A stretch of 64,000 bases of DNA from Rhodococcoides kroppenstedtii (GTDB lineage Bacteria > Actinomycetota > Actinomycetes > Mycobacteriales > Mycobacteriaceae), in assembly GCF_900111805.1 (NCBI RefSeq), contig NZ_FOJN01000002.1:124001-188000 (forward strand), in the 5' to 3' direction. This document shows positions 24,584 through 35,500 of the stretch, piece by piece (position 1 is the stretch's first letter; each line of letters opens with the position of its first letter). The notes beneath the pieces were generated by a model that saw only the letters and a program-made list of their open reading frames with translations, was not told the origin of the DNA and ran no database searches. The translations under genes were made by a program, and so were the position numbers.

Positions 24584-24599
24584 ACGAACACGTGTTCGA
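24584..24599. promoter_or_regulatory. LexA/SOS box upstream of dnaE2
   Basis: ACGAACACGTGTTCGA matches TCGAAC-N4-GTTCGA at every position but the first. The centre is a perfect palindrome (CGAACACGTGTTCG). It lies 43 bp before the dnaE2 GTG (24642) and 83 bp from the divergent kinase start, so LexA bound here could in principle affect both promoters. Confidence 0.88.
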
Positions 24600-24641
24600 A
24601 TCGGTGCCGGACGCGATACGCGGGGAGACGGGAGGGCAGAC

Positions 24642-27600
24642 GTGGGATGGAACGACGGCCCGCCCACCTGGACGGAGATGGAACGGCTGCTCTCCGGCCG
24701 TCCCCAACCACGTTCGAGGGTGGTCGATCCTCTCGTGGGCGACGGCGGGGACAGCCCCGCGTGGTCCCGCAAGCGCTCGCCGTACGAGGGCGAGGTGCGC
24801 CGCCCGGCCGCGGCGGTGCCGTACGCGGAACTGCACGCGCACTCGTCCTTCAGCTTCCTCGACGGCGCCTCGCAACCGGAGGAGATGGTCGAGGAGGCCG
24901 TTCGTCTCGGCTTGAACGCCATCGCTCTGACCGATCACGACGGCATGTACGGAGTGGTGCGCTTCGCCGAGGCGGCGAAGGAACTCGGCATGAAGACGGT
25001 GTTCGGGTCCGAGCTGTCCCTCGCCGGTGACTCCGTCTCGGGGCCCGGCGCGCTGTCCGGGGTCCCGGGCCCGGCGGAGTCGAGAGCGGGCACCGTCGAT
25101 CCCGACGGCGTCCACCTGCTGGTGCTCGCCCGCGGGCAGGAGGGGTACCGGCGGCTGTCCCGGCAGATCGCCGCCGCGCATCTCGCGGGCGGAGAGAAGG
25201 GACGCCCGCAGTACAGCCTCGACGCGCTCACCGAGGCCGCCGGTGGTCACTGGCAGATCCTCACGGGATGCCGCAAGGGCAGTGTCCGTGCGGGCCTGGC
25301 CCGCGACGGCCTCGCCGGGGCCGACGCCGCGCTGCGGGATCTGATCGACCGGTTCGGCTCGGACCGGGTGAGTGTCGAGCTCACCACGCAGGGCGTTCCG
25401 GAGGACGACGAGCGCAACGACGCGCTGGCCGGCCTCGCGGCCCGGTACGGGCTGGGCGTCGTCGCCACCACGGCCGCGCACTTCGCCCGCCCGGACCGCC
25501 GCCGATTGGCCATGGCGATGGCGGCGGTGCGTGCCCGGCGCAGCCTGGACGAGGCATCGGGATGGCTGCCGCCACTCGGGGGCGCGCACCTGCGGTCGGG
25601 AGCGGAGATGGACCGGATGTTCGCCCCGTATCCGACGGCCGTGTCCGGCGCGGCGGCACTGGGGGAGGAGTGCGCGTTCGATCTGCACCTCATCGCGCCG
25701 CAGCTGCCGCCGTTCGACGTGCCGGACGGCCACACCGAGATCTCGTGGCTGCGCGAGCTGACCTACCGCGGCGCGGCGCGGCGCTACGGCACGCCGGAGG
25801 AGGACCCGGCCGCCTACGCCCAGATCGAGCACGAGCTCACGGTGATCGAGCAGCTGAACTTCCCGGGCTACTTCCTCGTGGTCCACGACATCGTGGCGTT
25901 CTGCAAGCGGGCCGACATCCTGTGCCAGGGACGAGGATCGGCCGCCAACTCCGCCGTCTGCTACGCCATCGGGATCACGCACGTCGACCCGGTGCGCAAC
26001 GGCCTACTGTTCGAGCGCTTCCTCTCCGTGGAACGCGACGGGCCACCGGACATCGACGTCGACATCGAGTCCGATCGCCGCGAGGAGGCCATCCAGCACG
26101 TCTACGCCAAGTACGGCCGGGATTACGCGGCGCAGGTGGCCAACGTCATCACCTACCGAGGCAAGTCCTCGGTGCGGGACATGGCGCGAGCGCTGGGTGC
26201 CTCGCAGGGACAGCAGGATGCGTGGAGCAAGCAGATCACCCGATGGTCCGGCGTGGGAGCGACCGACCTCGACGCCGAGTCGCGGGAGACGACCATCCCC
26301 GTTCCCGTCCTCGAGCTGGCGGCGCAAATCGAGAACTTCCCTCGTCATCTCGGCATCCATTCCGGCGGCATGGTGATCTGCGACCGCCCCATCGCCGACG
26401 TGTGCCCGGTCGAGTGGGCGCGCATGGCGGGTCGGACGGTCCTGCAGTGGGACAAGGACGACTGCGCCGCCGTCGGCCTGGTGAAGTTCGACATGCTCGG
26501 TCTCGGCATGCTCTCCGCGCTGCACTACATGATCGACCTGGTGAAGGAGCACAAGGGGATTCACGTGGACCTCGCCGAGCTCGACCTCGGTGAGGCGGCG
26601 GTGTACGAGATGCTCCAGCGGGCGGACTCGGTGGGGGTGTTCCAGGTGGAATCGCGGGCGCAGATGGCCACCCTGCCCCGGCTGAAGCCGCGGGAGTTCT
26701 ACGACCTGGTGGTGGAGGTCGCGCTGATCCGTCCCGGTCCCATCCAGGGCCACTCGGTGCACCCGTACGTCCGGCGCCGGAACGGGCTCGAGCCCGTGAC
26801 GTTCGACCACCCGTCGCTCGAACGCGCCCTCGAACGCACGCTCGGGGTTCCGCTGTTCCAGGAACAGTTGATGCAGATGGCCGTCGACGTGGCGGGGTTC
26901 TCCGCCACCGAGGCCGATCAGCTGCGCCGCGCCATGGGGTCCAAGCGCAGCCCGGAGAAGATGGACCGGATGCGGGAGCGGTTCTACACCGGCATGCGCG
27001 ACCTGCACGGCATCACCGGACCCAAGGCGGACCGCATCTTCGACAAGCTCTACGCCTTCGCCAACTTCGGGTTCCCCGAGAGTCATTCGCAGAGCTTCGC
27101 GTCGCTGGTGTTCTATTCGTCGTGGTTCAAGCTCCATCACCCGGCGGCGTTCTGCGCGGGACTGCTGCGGGCGCAGCCGATGGGCTTCTACTCACCGCAG
27201 TCCCTGGTGGCCGACGCACGCCGGCACGGTGTGGTGGTGCACGGCCCGGACGTGCGAGCCTCGCTCGCGCACGCCACCGTCGAGAACGCGGGCCTCGACG
27301 TCCGGCTCGGTCTGGCCGAGGTGCGAGGCATCGGCACCGACCTGGCCGAGAAGATCGTCGCGGCTCGGGCCGAGGGGCAGTTCCGCACGCTGCTCGACCT
27401 CACCGGCCGGGTGGAACTGACAGTGGCCCAGGCGGAATCGCTCGCCACGGCCGGGGCGTTGGCGTGTTTCGGCATCGCCCGCCGGGAGGCGCTGTGGGCC
27501 GCGGGTGCCGCCGCCGCGGAGCGTCCCGATCGCCTGCCCGCCGTGGGGGCGTCGATCCGAGCGCCGTCGCTGCCCGGCATGAGCGCCTGGGAACTCGCCG

Positions 27601-27992
27601 CTGCCGACATCTGGGCCACCGGCGTCTCCCCGGACAGCTACCCCACGCAGTTCCTCCGGGAGCGGCTGGACGAGCTGCAGGTGGTCCCGGCGAACCGCCT
27701 CCTGTCGGTGACGGACGGGGACCGGGTCCTGGTGGCCGGAGCCGTCACGCACCGGCAACGTCCGGCGACGGCCGCCGGAGTCACGTTCGTCAACCTCGAG
27801 GACGAGACCGGCATGATCAACGTGGTCTGCTCGGTGGGGGTGTGGCACAAGTACAAACAGGCCGCGCAGCTCTCGCAGGCGCTCTACGTCCGCGGCATCG
27901 TGCAGAACGCCGAGGGTGTGGTCACCCTGGTGGCGGACAAGCTCGAGCCCCTCGACCTCCGGGTGTTGCTGCGCAGTCGTGACTTCCGCTGA
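24642..27992 (+). CDS. dnaE2: DnaE2, error-prone DNA polymerase III alpha subunit
   Basis: 1116 residues, slightly longer than typical DnaE2. GTG 24642 (VGWNDGPPTWTEMERLLSGR) is chosen for its GGGAGGGC ribosome binding site and because the frame before it overlaps the SOS box. The PHP domain begins YAELHAHSSFSFLDGASQPE (about 67). The polymerase core has CQGRGSAANSAVCYAIGITH and the catalytic acids in PPDIDVDIESDRREEAIQHV (about 468). Later motifs are HSGGMVICDRPI, FPESHSQSFASLVFYSSWFK, and a C-terminal OB fold VLVAGAVTHRQRPATAAGVT then FVNLEDETGMINVVCS. It extends past lesions in damage-induced mutagenesis together with ImuA' and ImuB, which lie 9-11 kb upstream under the same control. Confidence 0.95.
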   Translation: MGWNDGPPTWTEMERLLSGRPQPRSRVVDPLVGDGGDSPAWSRKRSPYEGEVRRPAAAVPYAELHAHSSFSFLDGASQPEEMVEEAVRLGLNAIALTDHDGMYGVVRFAEAAKELGMKTVFGSELSLAGDSVSGPGALSGVPGPAESRAGTVDPDGVHLLVLARGQEGYRRLSRQIAAAHLAGGEKGRPQYSLDALTEAAGGHWQILTGCRKGSVRAGLARDGLAGADAALRDLIDRFGSDRVSVELTTQGVPEDDERNDALAGLAARYGLGVVATTAAHFARPDRRRLAMAMAAVRARRSLDEASGWLPPLGGAHLRSGAEMDRMFAPYPTAVSGAAALGEECAFDLHLIAPQLPPFDVPDGHTEISWLRELTYRGAARRYGTPEEDPAAYAQIEHELTVIEQLNFPGYFLVVHDIVAFCKRADILCQGRGSAANSAVCYAIGITHVDPVRNGLLFERFLSVERDGPPDIDVDIESDRREEAIQHVYAKYGRDYAAQVANVITYRGKSSVRDMARALGASQGQQDAWSKQITRWSGVGATDLDAESRETTIPVPVLELAAQIENFPRHLGIHSGGMVICDRPIADVCPVEWARMAGRTVLQWDKDDCAAVGLVKFDMLGLGMLSALHYMIDLVKEHKGIHVDLAELDLGEAAVYEMLQRADSVGVFQVESRAQMATLPRLKPREFYDLVVEVALIRPGPIQGHSVHPYVRRRNGLEPVTFDHPSLERALERTLGVPLFQEQLMQMAVDVAGFSATEADQLRRAMGSKRSPEKMDRMRERFYTGMRDLHGITGPKADRIFDKLYAFANFGFPESHSQSFASLVFYSSWFKLHHPAAFCAGLLRAQPMGFYSPQSLVADARRHGVVVHGPDVRASLAHATVENAGLDVRLGLAEVRGIGTDLAEKIVAARAEGQFRTLLDLTGRVELTVAQAESLATAGALACFGIARREALWAAGAAAAERPDRLPAVGASIRAPSLPGMSAWELAAADIWATGVSPDSYPTQFLRERLDELQVVPANRLLSVTDGDRVLVAGAVTHRQRPATAAGVTFVNLEDETGMINVVCSVGVWHKYKQAAQLSQALYVRGIVQNAEGVVTLVADKLEPLDLRVLLRSRDFR

Positions 27993-28043
27993 GCCGGGGC
28001 GCGGACCGTCCCCGGAGCCCGATCTCGTGCCTACGATGCGCCC

Positions 28044-28922
28044 ATGAGAACCGCGCTCCCGAGACCGGCGACCCTGCGCAGTTTCCTGGCCGTCCTGTGC
28101 ATCGCGGGTGTGCTGACGGCGGCCGGATGTGCCACGCGGGCCGCGGAACTCGGGCCGGGCGGAGAATCGCGCGACGCGAGTGCCGTCACCGCCCCGGGCG
28201 CCGACTCCGGCATCGCGTTGTCGGAGGCCGCCCCCGCGCGCTCGCAGGTCCCCTCGACCCGCGAGGACGTCGTGAACGCCACCGTCTCCCTCGTCGCCGA
28301 CGATCCGATCGCCGCGGCGGACCGCGCACAGGACCTCGCCGAGCAGCGCGGCGGCCGGGTCGACTCACGCACCGACTCGCCGTCGGTGGACGACGGACCC
28401 GCCTCCGCATCCCTGACGCTCCGAGTCCCGGCCGCCGAGGTGGACGCCGCTCTCGACGAGTTCGGCACGATCGGCCGCGTCACCGCCGTCGGCGTGGACC
28501 GGACGGACGTCACCGACCAGGTGATCGACGTCGACGCCCGCATCGCCGCTCTCGACGCCACCGTGACCCGACTGCGCGACCTCCTCGCGACCGCGTCGTC
28601 GACCGCCGACCTGCTCGCCGCCGAGACGGCCCTCGCGGACCGACAGGGCGAGTTGGACAGTCTGCGCGGTCAGCAGCAGTCCCTGCGGGAGCGGATCGAC
28701 CTCGCCGCCGTGTCGGTGCAGATCACCGAGACCGACACCGCGAGCCGCGGTGGCATCGGCGGCGCCTTCGCCGACGGCTGGGACGCTCTTCTACGGTCTC
28801 TCACCGCGGTGGGGTTGTTCCTCGTCGCCGCGGTGCCGTGGGTGGTGCTCGTCGCGGTAGTCGTCGGGCTCGTGATCGGAGTGCTCCGGCTGCGTCGCCG
28901 CCGCCGCGCCCGCCGCTCCTGA
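28044..28922 (+). CDS. DUF4349 lipoprotein
   Basis: 292 residues. A lipoprotein signal peptide ([17 protein letters not shown], lipobox LTAAGC, acylated Cys at about 29) is followed by a disordered acidic stretch. The DUF4349 domain follows: [20 protein letters not shown], then [40 protein letters not shown], and a coiled-coil pair ([40 protein letters not shown]). A C-terminal membrane helix ([20 protein letters not shown]) ends in an Arg-rich tail, so both ends are membrane-anchored. The family's function is unknown; an envelope stress or scaffolding role is sometimes suggested. It starts 51 bp after dnaE2 but has no apparent link to it. Confidence 0.88.
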   Translation: MRTALPRPATLRSFLAVLCIAGVLTAAGCATRAAELGPGGESRDASAVTAPGADSGIALSEAAPARSQVPSTREDVVNATVSLVADDPIAAADRAQDLAEQRGGRVDSRTDSPSVDDGPASASLTLRVPAAEVDAALDEFGTIGRVTAVGVDRTDVTDQVIDVDARIAALDATVTRLRDLLATASSTADLLAAETALADRQGELDSLRGQQQSLRERIDLAAVSVQITETDTASRGGIGGAFADGWDALLRSLTAVGLFLVAAVPWVVLVAVVVGLVIGVLRLRRRRRARRS

Positions 28923-28932
28923 GCCGGCTCGC

Positions 28933-29397
28933 TCAGACGCTGCCCTCGAACCCGAGCTGGCGCCACGCCTCGTAGACCACCACCGACGCGGCATTGGTGA
29001 TGTTCATCGATCGGCGTCCCGCCAGCATGGGGATGCGGAGCCGGTCCGTCACGTGCGGATCGGCGAGCACCTCGGGGGCGAGCCCCGTGGGTTCGGGGCC
29101 CAGCAGGAAGACGTCGCCCGCCCGGTACTGGACCGATGCGTAGGACGTCGTCGCGTGCGCCGTGAGCGCGAAGACGCGGTCCGGCGCCAACGACTCCCAC
29201 GCGGACGCCAGGTCGGGATGCACCGTGACCGACGCGAGATCGTGGTAGTCCAACCCCGCACGCCTGAGCTTCGGTTCGGACAGGTCGAAGCCGAGGGGTT
29301 CGACCAGATGCAGCTCGCATCCCGTGCCGGCCACCAGGCGGATGGCGTTGCCGGTGTTCTGCGGGATGCGGGGCTCGTGGAACATCAGACGAAACAC
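28933..29397 (-). CDS. trmL: TrmL, tRNA (cytidine/uridine-34 2'-O)-methyltransferase
   Basis: A 154-residue minimal SPOUT methyltransferase that modifies the wobble base of tRNA-Leu isoacceptors. Start GTG 29397 ([20 protein letters not shown]) matches the family N-terminus (PxIPxNTGNxxR). Then come [20 protein letters not shown] (family: [23 protein letters not shown]), [13 protein letters not shown], and the SAM-binding knot [20 protein letters not shown] then [10 protein letters not shown]. Length and order are normal. The stop is 10 bp from the convergent DUF4349 gene, and the gene is divergent from folD with a 54-bp spacer. Confidence 0.93.
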   Translation of the reverse strand: MFRLMFHEPRIPQNTGNAIRLVAGTGCELHLVEPLGFDLSEPKLRRAGLDYHDLASVTVHPDLASAWESLAPDRVFALTAHATTSYASVQYRAGDVFLLGPEPTGLAPEVLADPHVTDRLRIPMLAGRRSMNITNAASVVVYEAWRQLGFEGSV

Positions 29398-29451
29398 CGG
29401 ATCAGCCTGCCACGTCGCGTCCGCCCGACGACGCGTGGGAAACTGAACGCC

Positions 29452-30321
29452 GTGACCGCGACGCGACTGGACGGCAAACTCACCCGCGACGAGATCTTCG
29501 TCGACCTCACCGCCCGCGTGTCGGCTCTGCGCGACCGCGGCATCGTCCCGGGACTCGGCACCGTTCTGGTGGGCGACGATCCCGGATCGGCCGCGTACGT
29601 CCGCGGCAAGCACAACGACTGCGCCAAGGTCGGCATCGCGTCGATCCGCCGGGACCTGCCCGCGGACATCACGCAGGACGAGCTGGACGCCGTCATCGAC
29701 GACCTCAACGCGGACCCCGCCTGCACCGGCTACATCGTGCAGCTGCCGCTGCCGAAGCACCTCGACGAGAACCGCGCGCTCGAGCGGGTCGATCCCGACA
29801 AGGACGCCGACGGACTGCACCCGGTCAACCTCGGTCGCCTCGTGCTCGGCGAGGAGTCGACGCTGCCCTGCACCCCGCGCGGCATCGTGCACCTGCTTCG
29901 TCGCTACGACGTGCCGCTCGCCGGCGCCCACGTGGTGGTGGTGGGCCGCGGCGTCACCGTCGGCCGACCGCTGGGGCTCATCCTCACGCGTCGATCCGAG
30001 AACGCCACCGTGACGCTCTGCCACACCGGAACTCGCGACCTGGCTGCCGAGGTGCGCCGCGCCGACATCGTCGTCGCCGGCGCCGGCGTGGTCGGGCTCG
30101 TCACGCCGGACATGGTCAAGCCAGGTGCGGCTGTCGTCGACGTCGGCGTCTCCCGCACGGAGGACGGCCTGCGCGGCGACGTCGCCGCGGGCGTGGAGGA
30201 CGTCGCCGGGTTCCTTTCGCCCAACCCCGGCGGGGTCGGCCCCCTCACGCGGGCGTTCCTGCTGTCCAACGTCGTCGAACGCGCCGAGCGCACCGCCGGT
30301 ACGGGCGCCGACGGATCATGA
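29452..30321 (+). CDS. folD: FolD, methylenetetrahydrofolate dehydrogenase/cyclohydrolase
   Basis: A 289-residue bifunctional enzyme interconverting 5,10-methylene-, methenyl- and 10-formyl-THF with NADP. The catalytic tyrosine/lysine region is [19 protein letters not shown] (about 44-62). Also present are [20 protein letters not shown] (YxVQLPLP), [39 protein letters not shown] (GR-x-VGRP dinucleotide loop) and the C-terminal [23 protein letters not shown] 29452 is the first sensible start. The stop overlaps the next gene's start (ATGA), a folD-DUF3017 pairing seen in many actinobacteria. Confidence 0.95.
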   Translation: MTATRLDGKLTRDEIFVDLTARVSALRDRGIVPGLGTVLVGDDPGSAAYVRGKHNDCAKVGIASIRRDLPADITQDELDAVIDDLNADPACTGYIVQLPLPKHLDENRALERVDPDKDADGLHPVNLGRLVLGEESTLPCTPRGIVHLLRRYDVPLAGAHVVVVGRGVTVGRPLGLILTRRSENATVTLCHTGTRDLAAEVRRADIVVAGAGVVGLVTPDMVKPGAAVVDVGVSRTEDGLRGDVAAGVEDVAGFLSPNPGGVGPLTRAFLLSNVVERAERTAGTGADGS

Positions 30322-30590
30322 CCGCGTTGCGCCGCCAGATCCCCGTCCTCGTGGTGGTCGGCGTCATCGTCGCGGCGGTGGTGCTGGTGCTCGCGGACCG
30401 CTGGCGTCGCGGCGCCTTCGTCTTCGGCATCGCCGTGCTGGTCGCGGCGGGCCTGCGGCTTCTCCTCACCGAGGACCGGGTGGGCATCCTCGCGGTGCGG
30501 TCGCGCGCGTTCGACACCTTCTCGCTGGCCCTGGTCGGCGGCGCGGTGGTGTGGCTGGCCGTCTCCATCGACCCGCTCGGGACCGACTGA
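30318..30590 (+). CDS. DUF3017 membrane protein
   Basis: 90 residues with three predicted membrane segments: [20 protein letters not shown] (about 8-27), [18 protein letters not shown] (about 33-50) and [20 protein letters not shown] (about 65-84). [20 protein letters not shown] between helices 2 and 3 is the conserved DUF3017 block. ATG 30318 overlaps the folD stop by four bases, so translation is coupled. The family's function is unknown; the constant association with folD is the only clue. Confidence 0.88.
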   Translation: MTALRRQIPVLVVVGVIVAAVVLVLADRWRRGAFVFGIAVLVAAGLRLLLTEDRVGILAVRSRAFDTFSLALVGGAVVWLAVSIDPLGTD

Positions 30591-30612
30591 GCGCGTTCTC
30601 GTCAGGCGGCGC

Positions 30613-31518
30613 TCACCCGTCGGAGGATCGCGACACCCGCAGCGCCACCGGCACGAGAACCACCAGCACCAGCACCGACACCAGGATCGAGTAGATCGTG
30701 GGGTGCGTCGACGCCCAGTTGATCGGCTCGCGCACCGCCGGCGAGGGAGACACCGGGTTCCCGAAGGCCTCTCGCGTCGATCTGGCCACCGAGGTGATCG
30801 GATTCCACTGCGCGAACACCCGCAGCGGTCCCGGCAGCGTGGACGACGGAATGAACGCCGACGAGATGAACGTGATGGGGAACAGCACGATCATCAGCGC
30901 ACTCTGGGCGCTCTCGGCCGTCCCGGCCACCAGACCCACCACCGCGCCCAGCCACGACATCGCGAAGCCGAAGAACATGAGGAGCAGGACCGCGCCGAGG
31001 GCGTCGACCACCGAGGACCGTATCCGCCAGCCGACGGCGTATCCGGCCGAGATCATGACGGCGATCGAGACCACCGAGACGAGCGTGTCGGACAGCGTGC
31101 GACCCAACACGATCGACACGCGCGACATCGGCAGCGAGTGGAAGCGGTCGACGATGCCCTCCTTGCTGTCCGTCGCGAGGCCGATCGCGGTGAAGGCTGC
31201 GCTGAACACCACCGTCTGGGTGAAGATGCCGCCCATGAGGAACTCGCGATAGGTCGGTCCGCCGAGGGCGCCGCCGAAGACGTAGGAGAACAACAGCACG
31301 AACATCAGCGGTTGCACCGTCGCCCCGAGCAGCAACTGCGGCACCCGCAGGATGGTGAGCAGGTTCCGCTGGGTCATGGTCAGGCAGTCCACGAGAAAAC
31401 TGCGGACGTTCTGCGGACGCATCGAGGGAATGGTGGGTTCCGACGCCGCCCGGCGGGCATGCCGGGGTTCGGCGCCGGTGGGGACGGGTGTGCGGGGCTC
31501 GGCTCGGTGAACGGTCAC
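30613..31518 (-). CDS. ABC-2 type permease of a DrrB-like exporter
   Basis: A 301-residue membrane protein from GTG 31518, overlapping the stop of its ATPase by four bases. Six membrane segments are visible, including LLLGATVQPLMFVLLFSYVF, FTQTVVFSAAFTAIGLATD, ALGAVLLLMFFGFAMSWLGA, SALMIVLFPITFISSAFIPS and SILVSVLVLVVLVPVALRV. The signature GIVDRFHSLPMSRVSIVLGR is the DrrB/ABC-2 motif before the third helix, and LPGPLRVFAQWNPITSVARS precedes the last helix. It is the last gene of the NRPS-ATPase-permease operon and should form the channel for export of the NRPS product. Confidence 0.92.
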   Translation of the reverse strand: MTVHRAEPRTPVPTGAEPRHARRAASEPTIPSMRPQNVRSFLVDCLTMTQRNLLTILRVPQLLLGATVQPLMFVLLFSYVFGGALGGPTYREFLMGGIFTQTVVFSAAFTAIGLATDSKEGIVDRFHSLPMSRVSIVLGRTLSDTLVSVVSIAVMISAGYAVGWRIRSSVVDALGAVLLLMFFGFAMSWLGAVVGLVAGTAESAQSALMIVLFPITFISSAFIPSSTLPGPLRVFAQWNPITSVARSTREAFGNPVSPSPAVREPINWASTHPTIYSILVSVLVLVVLVPVALRVSRSSDG

Positions 31519-32537
31519 GTCGGCCTCCCGGACCCGACCGCCTCGACGGCGCCGATCGGTTCGGCGGCCCGGCCGGTGGACTCGAAGAACACGTCGTCGA
31601 GGTCCGGGACGTTCATCCGCGCGTCGCGCACGTCCACTCCGGTGCGGTGCAGGCGGGCGAGCACCTCGACCAGCGCCGCGCTGCCGTGCCGACCGTCCAC
31701 CGTGAACCACCCGTCCGTGACCGTGCTGCGATGGACGCGGAAATTCATGTTGGGCAGCAGGTCCGCGGCCAATCGGAGATCCTCCGGCCGGCTCAGGCGG
31801 ACGTCGACGGTCGGCGGGCGTACCCGCTCCTTCAGTTCGGTCGGGGTGCCGCGGGCGACGACGACGCCGCGATCGACGACGACGATCGCGTCCGCCAACC
31901 GGTCCGCCTCCTCGAGGTACTGCGTGGTGAGCAGGATGGCGGTGCCCTCGGCCTTCAGTTCGGCGACGATGTCCCACATGTCGTTACGGCTCCGCGGATC
32001 GAGCCCGGTGGTCGGCTCGTCGAGGATGATCAGCGGCGGGCGCGCGACCACGGCTCCGGCGAGGTCGAGGCGGCGTCGCATGCCGCCCGAATAGGTGGAC
32101 ACCGGCCGTGCCCCGACGTCGTCCAGGCGGAACCTCTCGAGGAGCTGGCGGGCGCGGGCGCGAGCGTCGCGAGCGCTCGCCCCGTAGAGGCGGGCGAGCA
32201 TGCGGAGGTTCTCGTACCCGGTGAGCTTGTTGTCCACCGCGGCGTACTGGCCGGAGAGCCCGATCAGTCCTCGCACCCGACGGGGATCGCGGACGGCGTC
32301 CACTCCCGCGACGGTGACGGTGCCCGCGGTGGGCCGGGACAGCGTGCCGACGATACGGACGGTGGTGGTCTTCCCGGCACCGTTGGGACCGAGCACCGCG
32401 GTGACCTCCCCGGCGGCGGCGGTGAGGTCGATCCCGTCGAGCGCACGGTGGGAGCCGCGCCGCGAGGTGTAGTCCTTGACCAGACCCCTCACCTCGACCG
32501 CCGCGTCGGAGGACCAGCGCGATTCGACGGCCGTCAT
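31515..32537 (-). CDS. ABC transporter ATPase, daunorubicin-resistance (DrrA) type
   Basis: 340 residues from ATG 32537, which overlaps the NRPS stop (ATGA). Motifs: Walker [21 protein letters not shown] (about 49-68), Q-loop region [23 protein letters not shown] signature [20 protein letters not shown], Walker [22 protein letters not shown]-loop [20 protein letters not shown]. The C-terminal 90 residues form the DrrA-type DUF4162 extension, ending in [16 protein letters not shown]. DrrA/DrrB pairs export antibiotics and lipids such as phthiocerol dimycocerosate. Tight coupling to the NRPS points to export of, and possibly self-resistance to, its product. Confidence 0.93.
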   Translation of the reverse strand: MTAVESRWSSDAAVEVRGLVKDYTSRRGSHRALDGIDLTAAAGEVTAVLGPNGAGKTTTVRIVGTLSRPTAGTVTVAGVDAVRDPRRVRGLIGLSGQYAAVDNKLTGYENLRMLARLYGASARDARARARQLLERFRLDDVGARPVSTYSGGMRRRLDLAGAVVARPPLIILDEPTTGLDPRSRNDMWDIVAELKAEGTAILLTTQYLEEADRLADAIVVVDRGVVVARGTPTELKERVRPPTVDVRLSRPEDLRLAADLLPNMNFRVHRSTVTDGWFTVDGRHGSAALVEVLARLHRTGVDVRDARMNVPDLDDVFFESTGRAAEPIGAVEAVGSGRPT

Positions 32538-35500
32538 CGAGTGCCGACGGTGGCGGATCGGAACCCGCCGAGCCGACGCGCGACCACGGCCAACGCCTCG
32601 GCCGATCCCATCGCGTTGTGGGCCGCGTCGACGGGGGTGTCGGTGATGGAGCCCGCGACGTGCGGGCGCCACGCCCACGGACCGAGCCCGGTGTCGGCCC
32701 CCGAGGACGAGACGGCCGCCGAGAACACCTGCAGGTCACCGCCGAATCGTCCCGGGGTGTGCGCGTGTCCGAGGTCGACGAACAGCCGGTACCGGGCGTG
32801 CAGACGACGCATCCGATCGGCGTCCAGGTGCGCGGTGGGGCCGCCCACGCCGCGGATCAACGCGATCGCGCCCTCGACGTCGAGGTCGTCCGGTACCTCC
32901 GCGTCGAGCGGCACGAAGTCGCGGACCAGCGCGGCGACGGTCATCTCGGTACGCGGCATGTCGGCCGGGATCGGATAGGCATCGAGCACGATCAGGTCGA
33001 CGTCCTCGTCCAGCTTCTCGAACTCCACGGCCATCGCGTGAGCGAGGAGTCCACCGAGGGACCATCCCAGCAATCGATAGGGCCCCGAGGGGAACTCACT
33101 GCGCACGACGTTGACGTAGTCGCGGGCCATTTCACCGAGCGAGGCGGGTTCCGGTGCGGGCGTGGCGATGCCGCGCGCCTGCAGTCCCATGACCGGCACC
33201 GAGGGATCGAGATGCGGCAGCAGCCCCGCGTAGCTCCAGGACAGGCCCACCGCGGGATGCACGCAGACGAGCGGTGCCACGTCGTCGGCCCCGGACCGCA
33301 AGGGCAGCACCACGTCCCACGACGCGCCCGCCGGCGCGGAGCGCGAGGCACGCCGCGGAGCACGGTGGTGGGAACCGGCGGCGGCACCCGGCACCGTCGG
33401 CGGCTGGACGGCCGCGGGTGCCGACGGCGGCTGGACGGCCGCGGGTGCCGACGGCGGCTGGACGGCCGCCGAAGCCGGCGGCGGTGCGACGGCCTCCCGC
33501 TCCCGGGTGTCGATTCCGTCGTCGAGCACGATCGCCTCCTGTAGTCGAGCGGACAGCGATGCCGGTGTCGCGGCATCGAAGAACCATGTGACGTCCACGG
33601 CCTCGGGGTTCACCCGGTCGCCGATCCGGTCGCGCACCAGGTCGAGCACCCGGACCGCGGCCAACGAATTGCCGCCCAGCGCGAAGAAGTCGGCGTCCGC
33701 GGGGACGTCGTCCACCCCGAGCACCTCCGCGAACGCGGCCCGGAGCATCGATTCCAGTGCAAGCCCGTCGTCGTCGGACACCGACACCGGCGCCGACACC
33801 GGCGCAGGCGTCGGCGCGGGGACGGCCACCGGGACCTCGTCCGATACCGACGTCTCCGGCACCGCCGCACCCACCGCGCGCAGGGCGGCGCGGTCGACCT
33901 TGCCGTGGGTGGTCAGCGGCAACCGGTCGTGCAGGACGATGCGGCCGGGCAGGTGCGTGCGGGGCAGCGCGGCGGCCGCGTGGTCCCGGATCGCAGACTC
34001 GTCGGCCCCGGGGGCGCAGACGTGGGCGACGAGGAGCGACCCGTCGGCACCGGCCTCCACCAGCACCGCGGCACCGAGGACGGCGGGATGGCCGGTGAGC
34101 ACGGCCTCGACCTCCGCGGGTTCGATGCGCACGCCGCGAATCTTGGTCTGGGCGTCCGAGCGGCCCAGGATCTCGAGAACGCGCGGCGCGCGGCCGGTGG
34201 CGAGCCGGGTCCGCACCAGATCACCGGTGCGGTACATCCGGCTGCCGGGCGGCCCCGCCGGGTCGGCGACGAACCGCGCGGCGGTGGCGGCCGGGCGACC
34301 GGGGTAGCCGCGGGCGAGGCCGGCGCCCGCCACGTACAGCTCACCGGTCTCCCCGTCCGTCACCTCGGCCAGGGTGGGCCCGAGAACCCGAGTCCGCGTG
34401 CCCGCCACCGGTGTTCCGATGTGCGGGGCGGTACCGGCCTGCTGGACACCCATCGTCGCGGCGACCGTGGTCTCGCTCGGTCCGTAGGCGTTCACCAGGC
34501 GGTGCCTCACGGCCCACGTCTCGGCCACGGCGGCGGGCAGGGCCTCGCCGCCGGTGCCCACGGTGCGCACGGTGGGCACCGAGGCGGGCTCGAGCAGGGA
34601 CAGGGCGGCGGGCGTCAGGAAGACCGTGTCCACCCGTTCCCGCTCGATCACGGCGGCCAGCGCCGACCCGGCGAACGCGTAGGGCGGAGCGACCACCGTC
34701 GCGGCGCCGCTGCCCACCGCGAGCAGCAGTTCGAGCACCGCGGCGTCGAAGCCGGGGGACGCGACGTGCAGAACGCGGGAGCGGTGGTCGGTGTCGAACG
34801 TGGACCGAAGGGTGGCCGCGAAGCGATCCAGGCCTCGATGCGGCACCGCGACCGGCTTGGGGCGACCGGTGGTGCCCGACGTGTAGATCAGGTACGCGAC
34901 GTCGTCCGCGCGAGCGGGCCGTGCCGGCACCGTATCGGCGACCGACCCGTCTTCCTCCACGGGTACGCCGGCGGAGTCCAGCGACCACCACGTCACGGAG
35001 TCGGGCAACGACACCGCGTCGACCGCTCGGGTCAGACCGAGGACGGGCGAGGCGTCGCCGAGGACGTACTGCAGGCGCTCGCGCGGGTAGGTGGGGTCGA
35101 CGGGGAGCACGGCTGCGCCGGAGAGCGCCACACCCCAGAACGCGGTGACGGACGCGGCGGACCGGCCCATCGCGACGGCCACCACCTCGCCGGGGCCGGC
35201 GCCGGCCGCCCGCAATCGGGCCGCGAGCGCATCGGCGGACGCGAGCAGCTCGGCGTAGGTCCGGCGGCCGTCCGACGCGGAGACCGCCGGCCGGTGCGGC
35301 CGGTCCGAGGCGGCGGCGACCAGGAGATCCGCCAGGGTGGAGCCGCGCTCGACGGGCGCGGCCGCGAGCTCGCCCACCGCGGTCTCCGGTGCGGTCGTGC
35401 CCCGGGCCAGGACGTCGCGCACCGCGGCGGCCAGGCGACCCGCCGTGGCCGGCAGGAAGAGCTCGCGCGAGAACGTCACCTCGATGTCGGCGCCGCCGTC

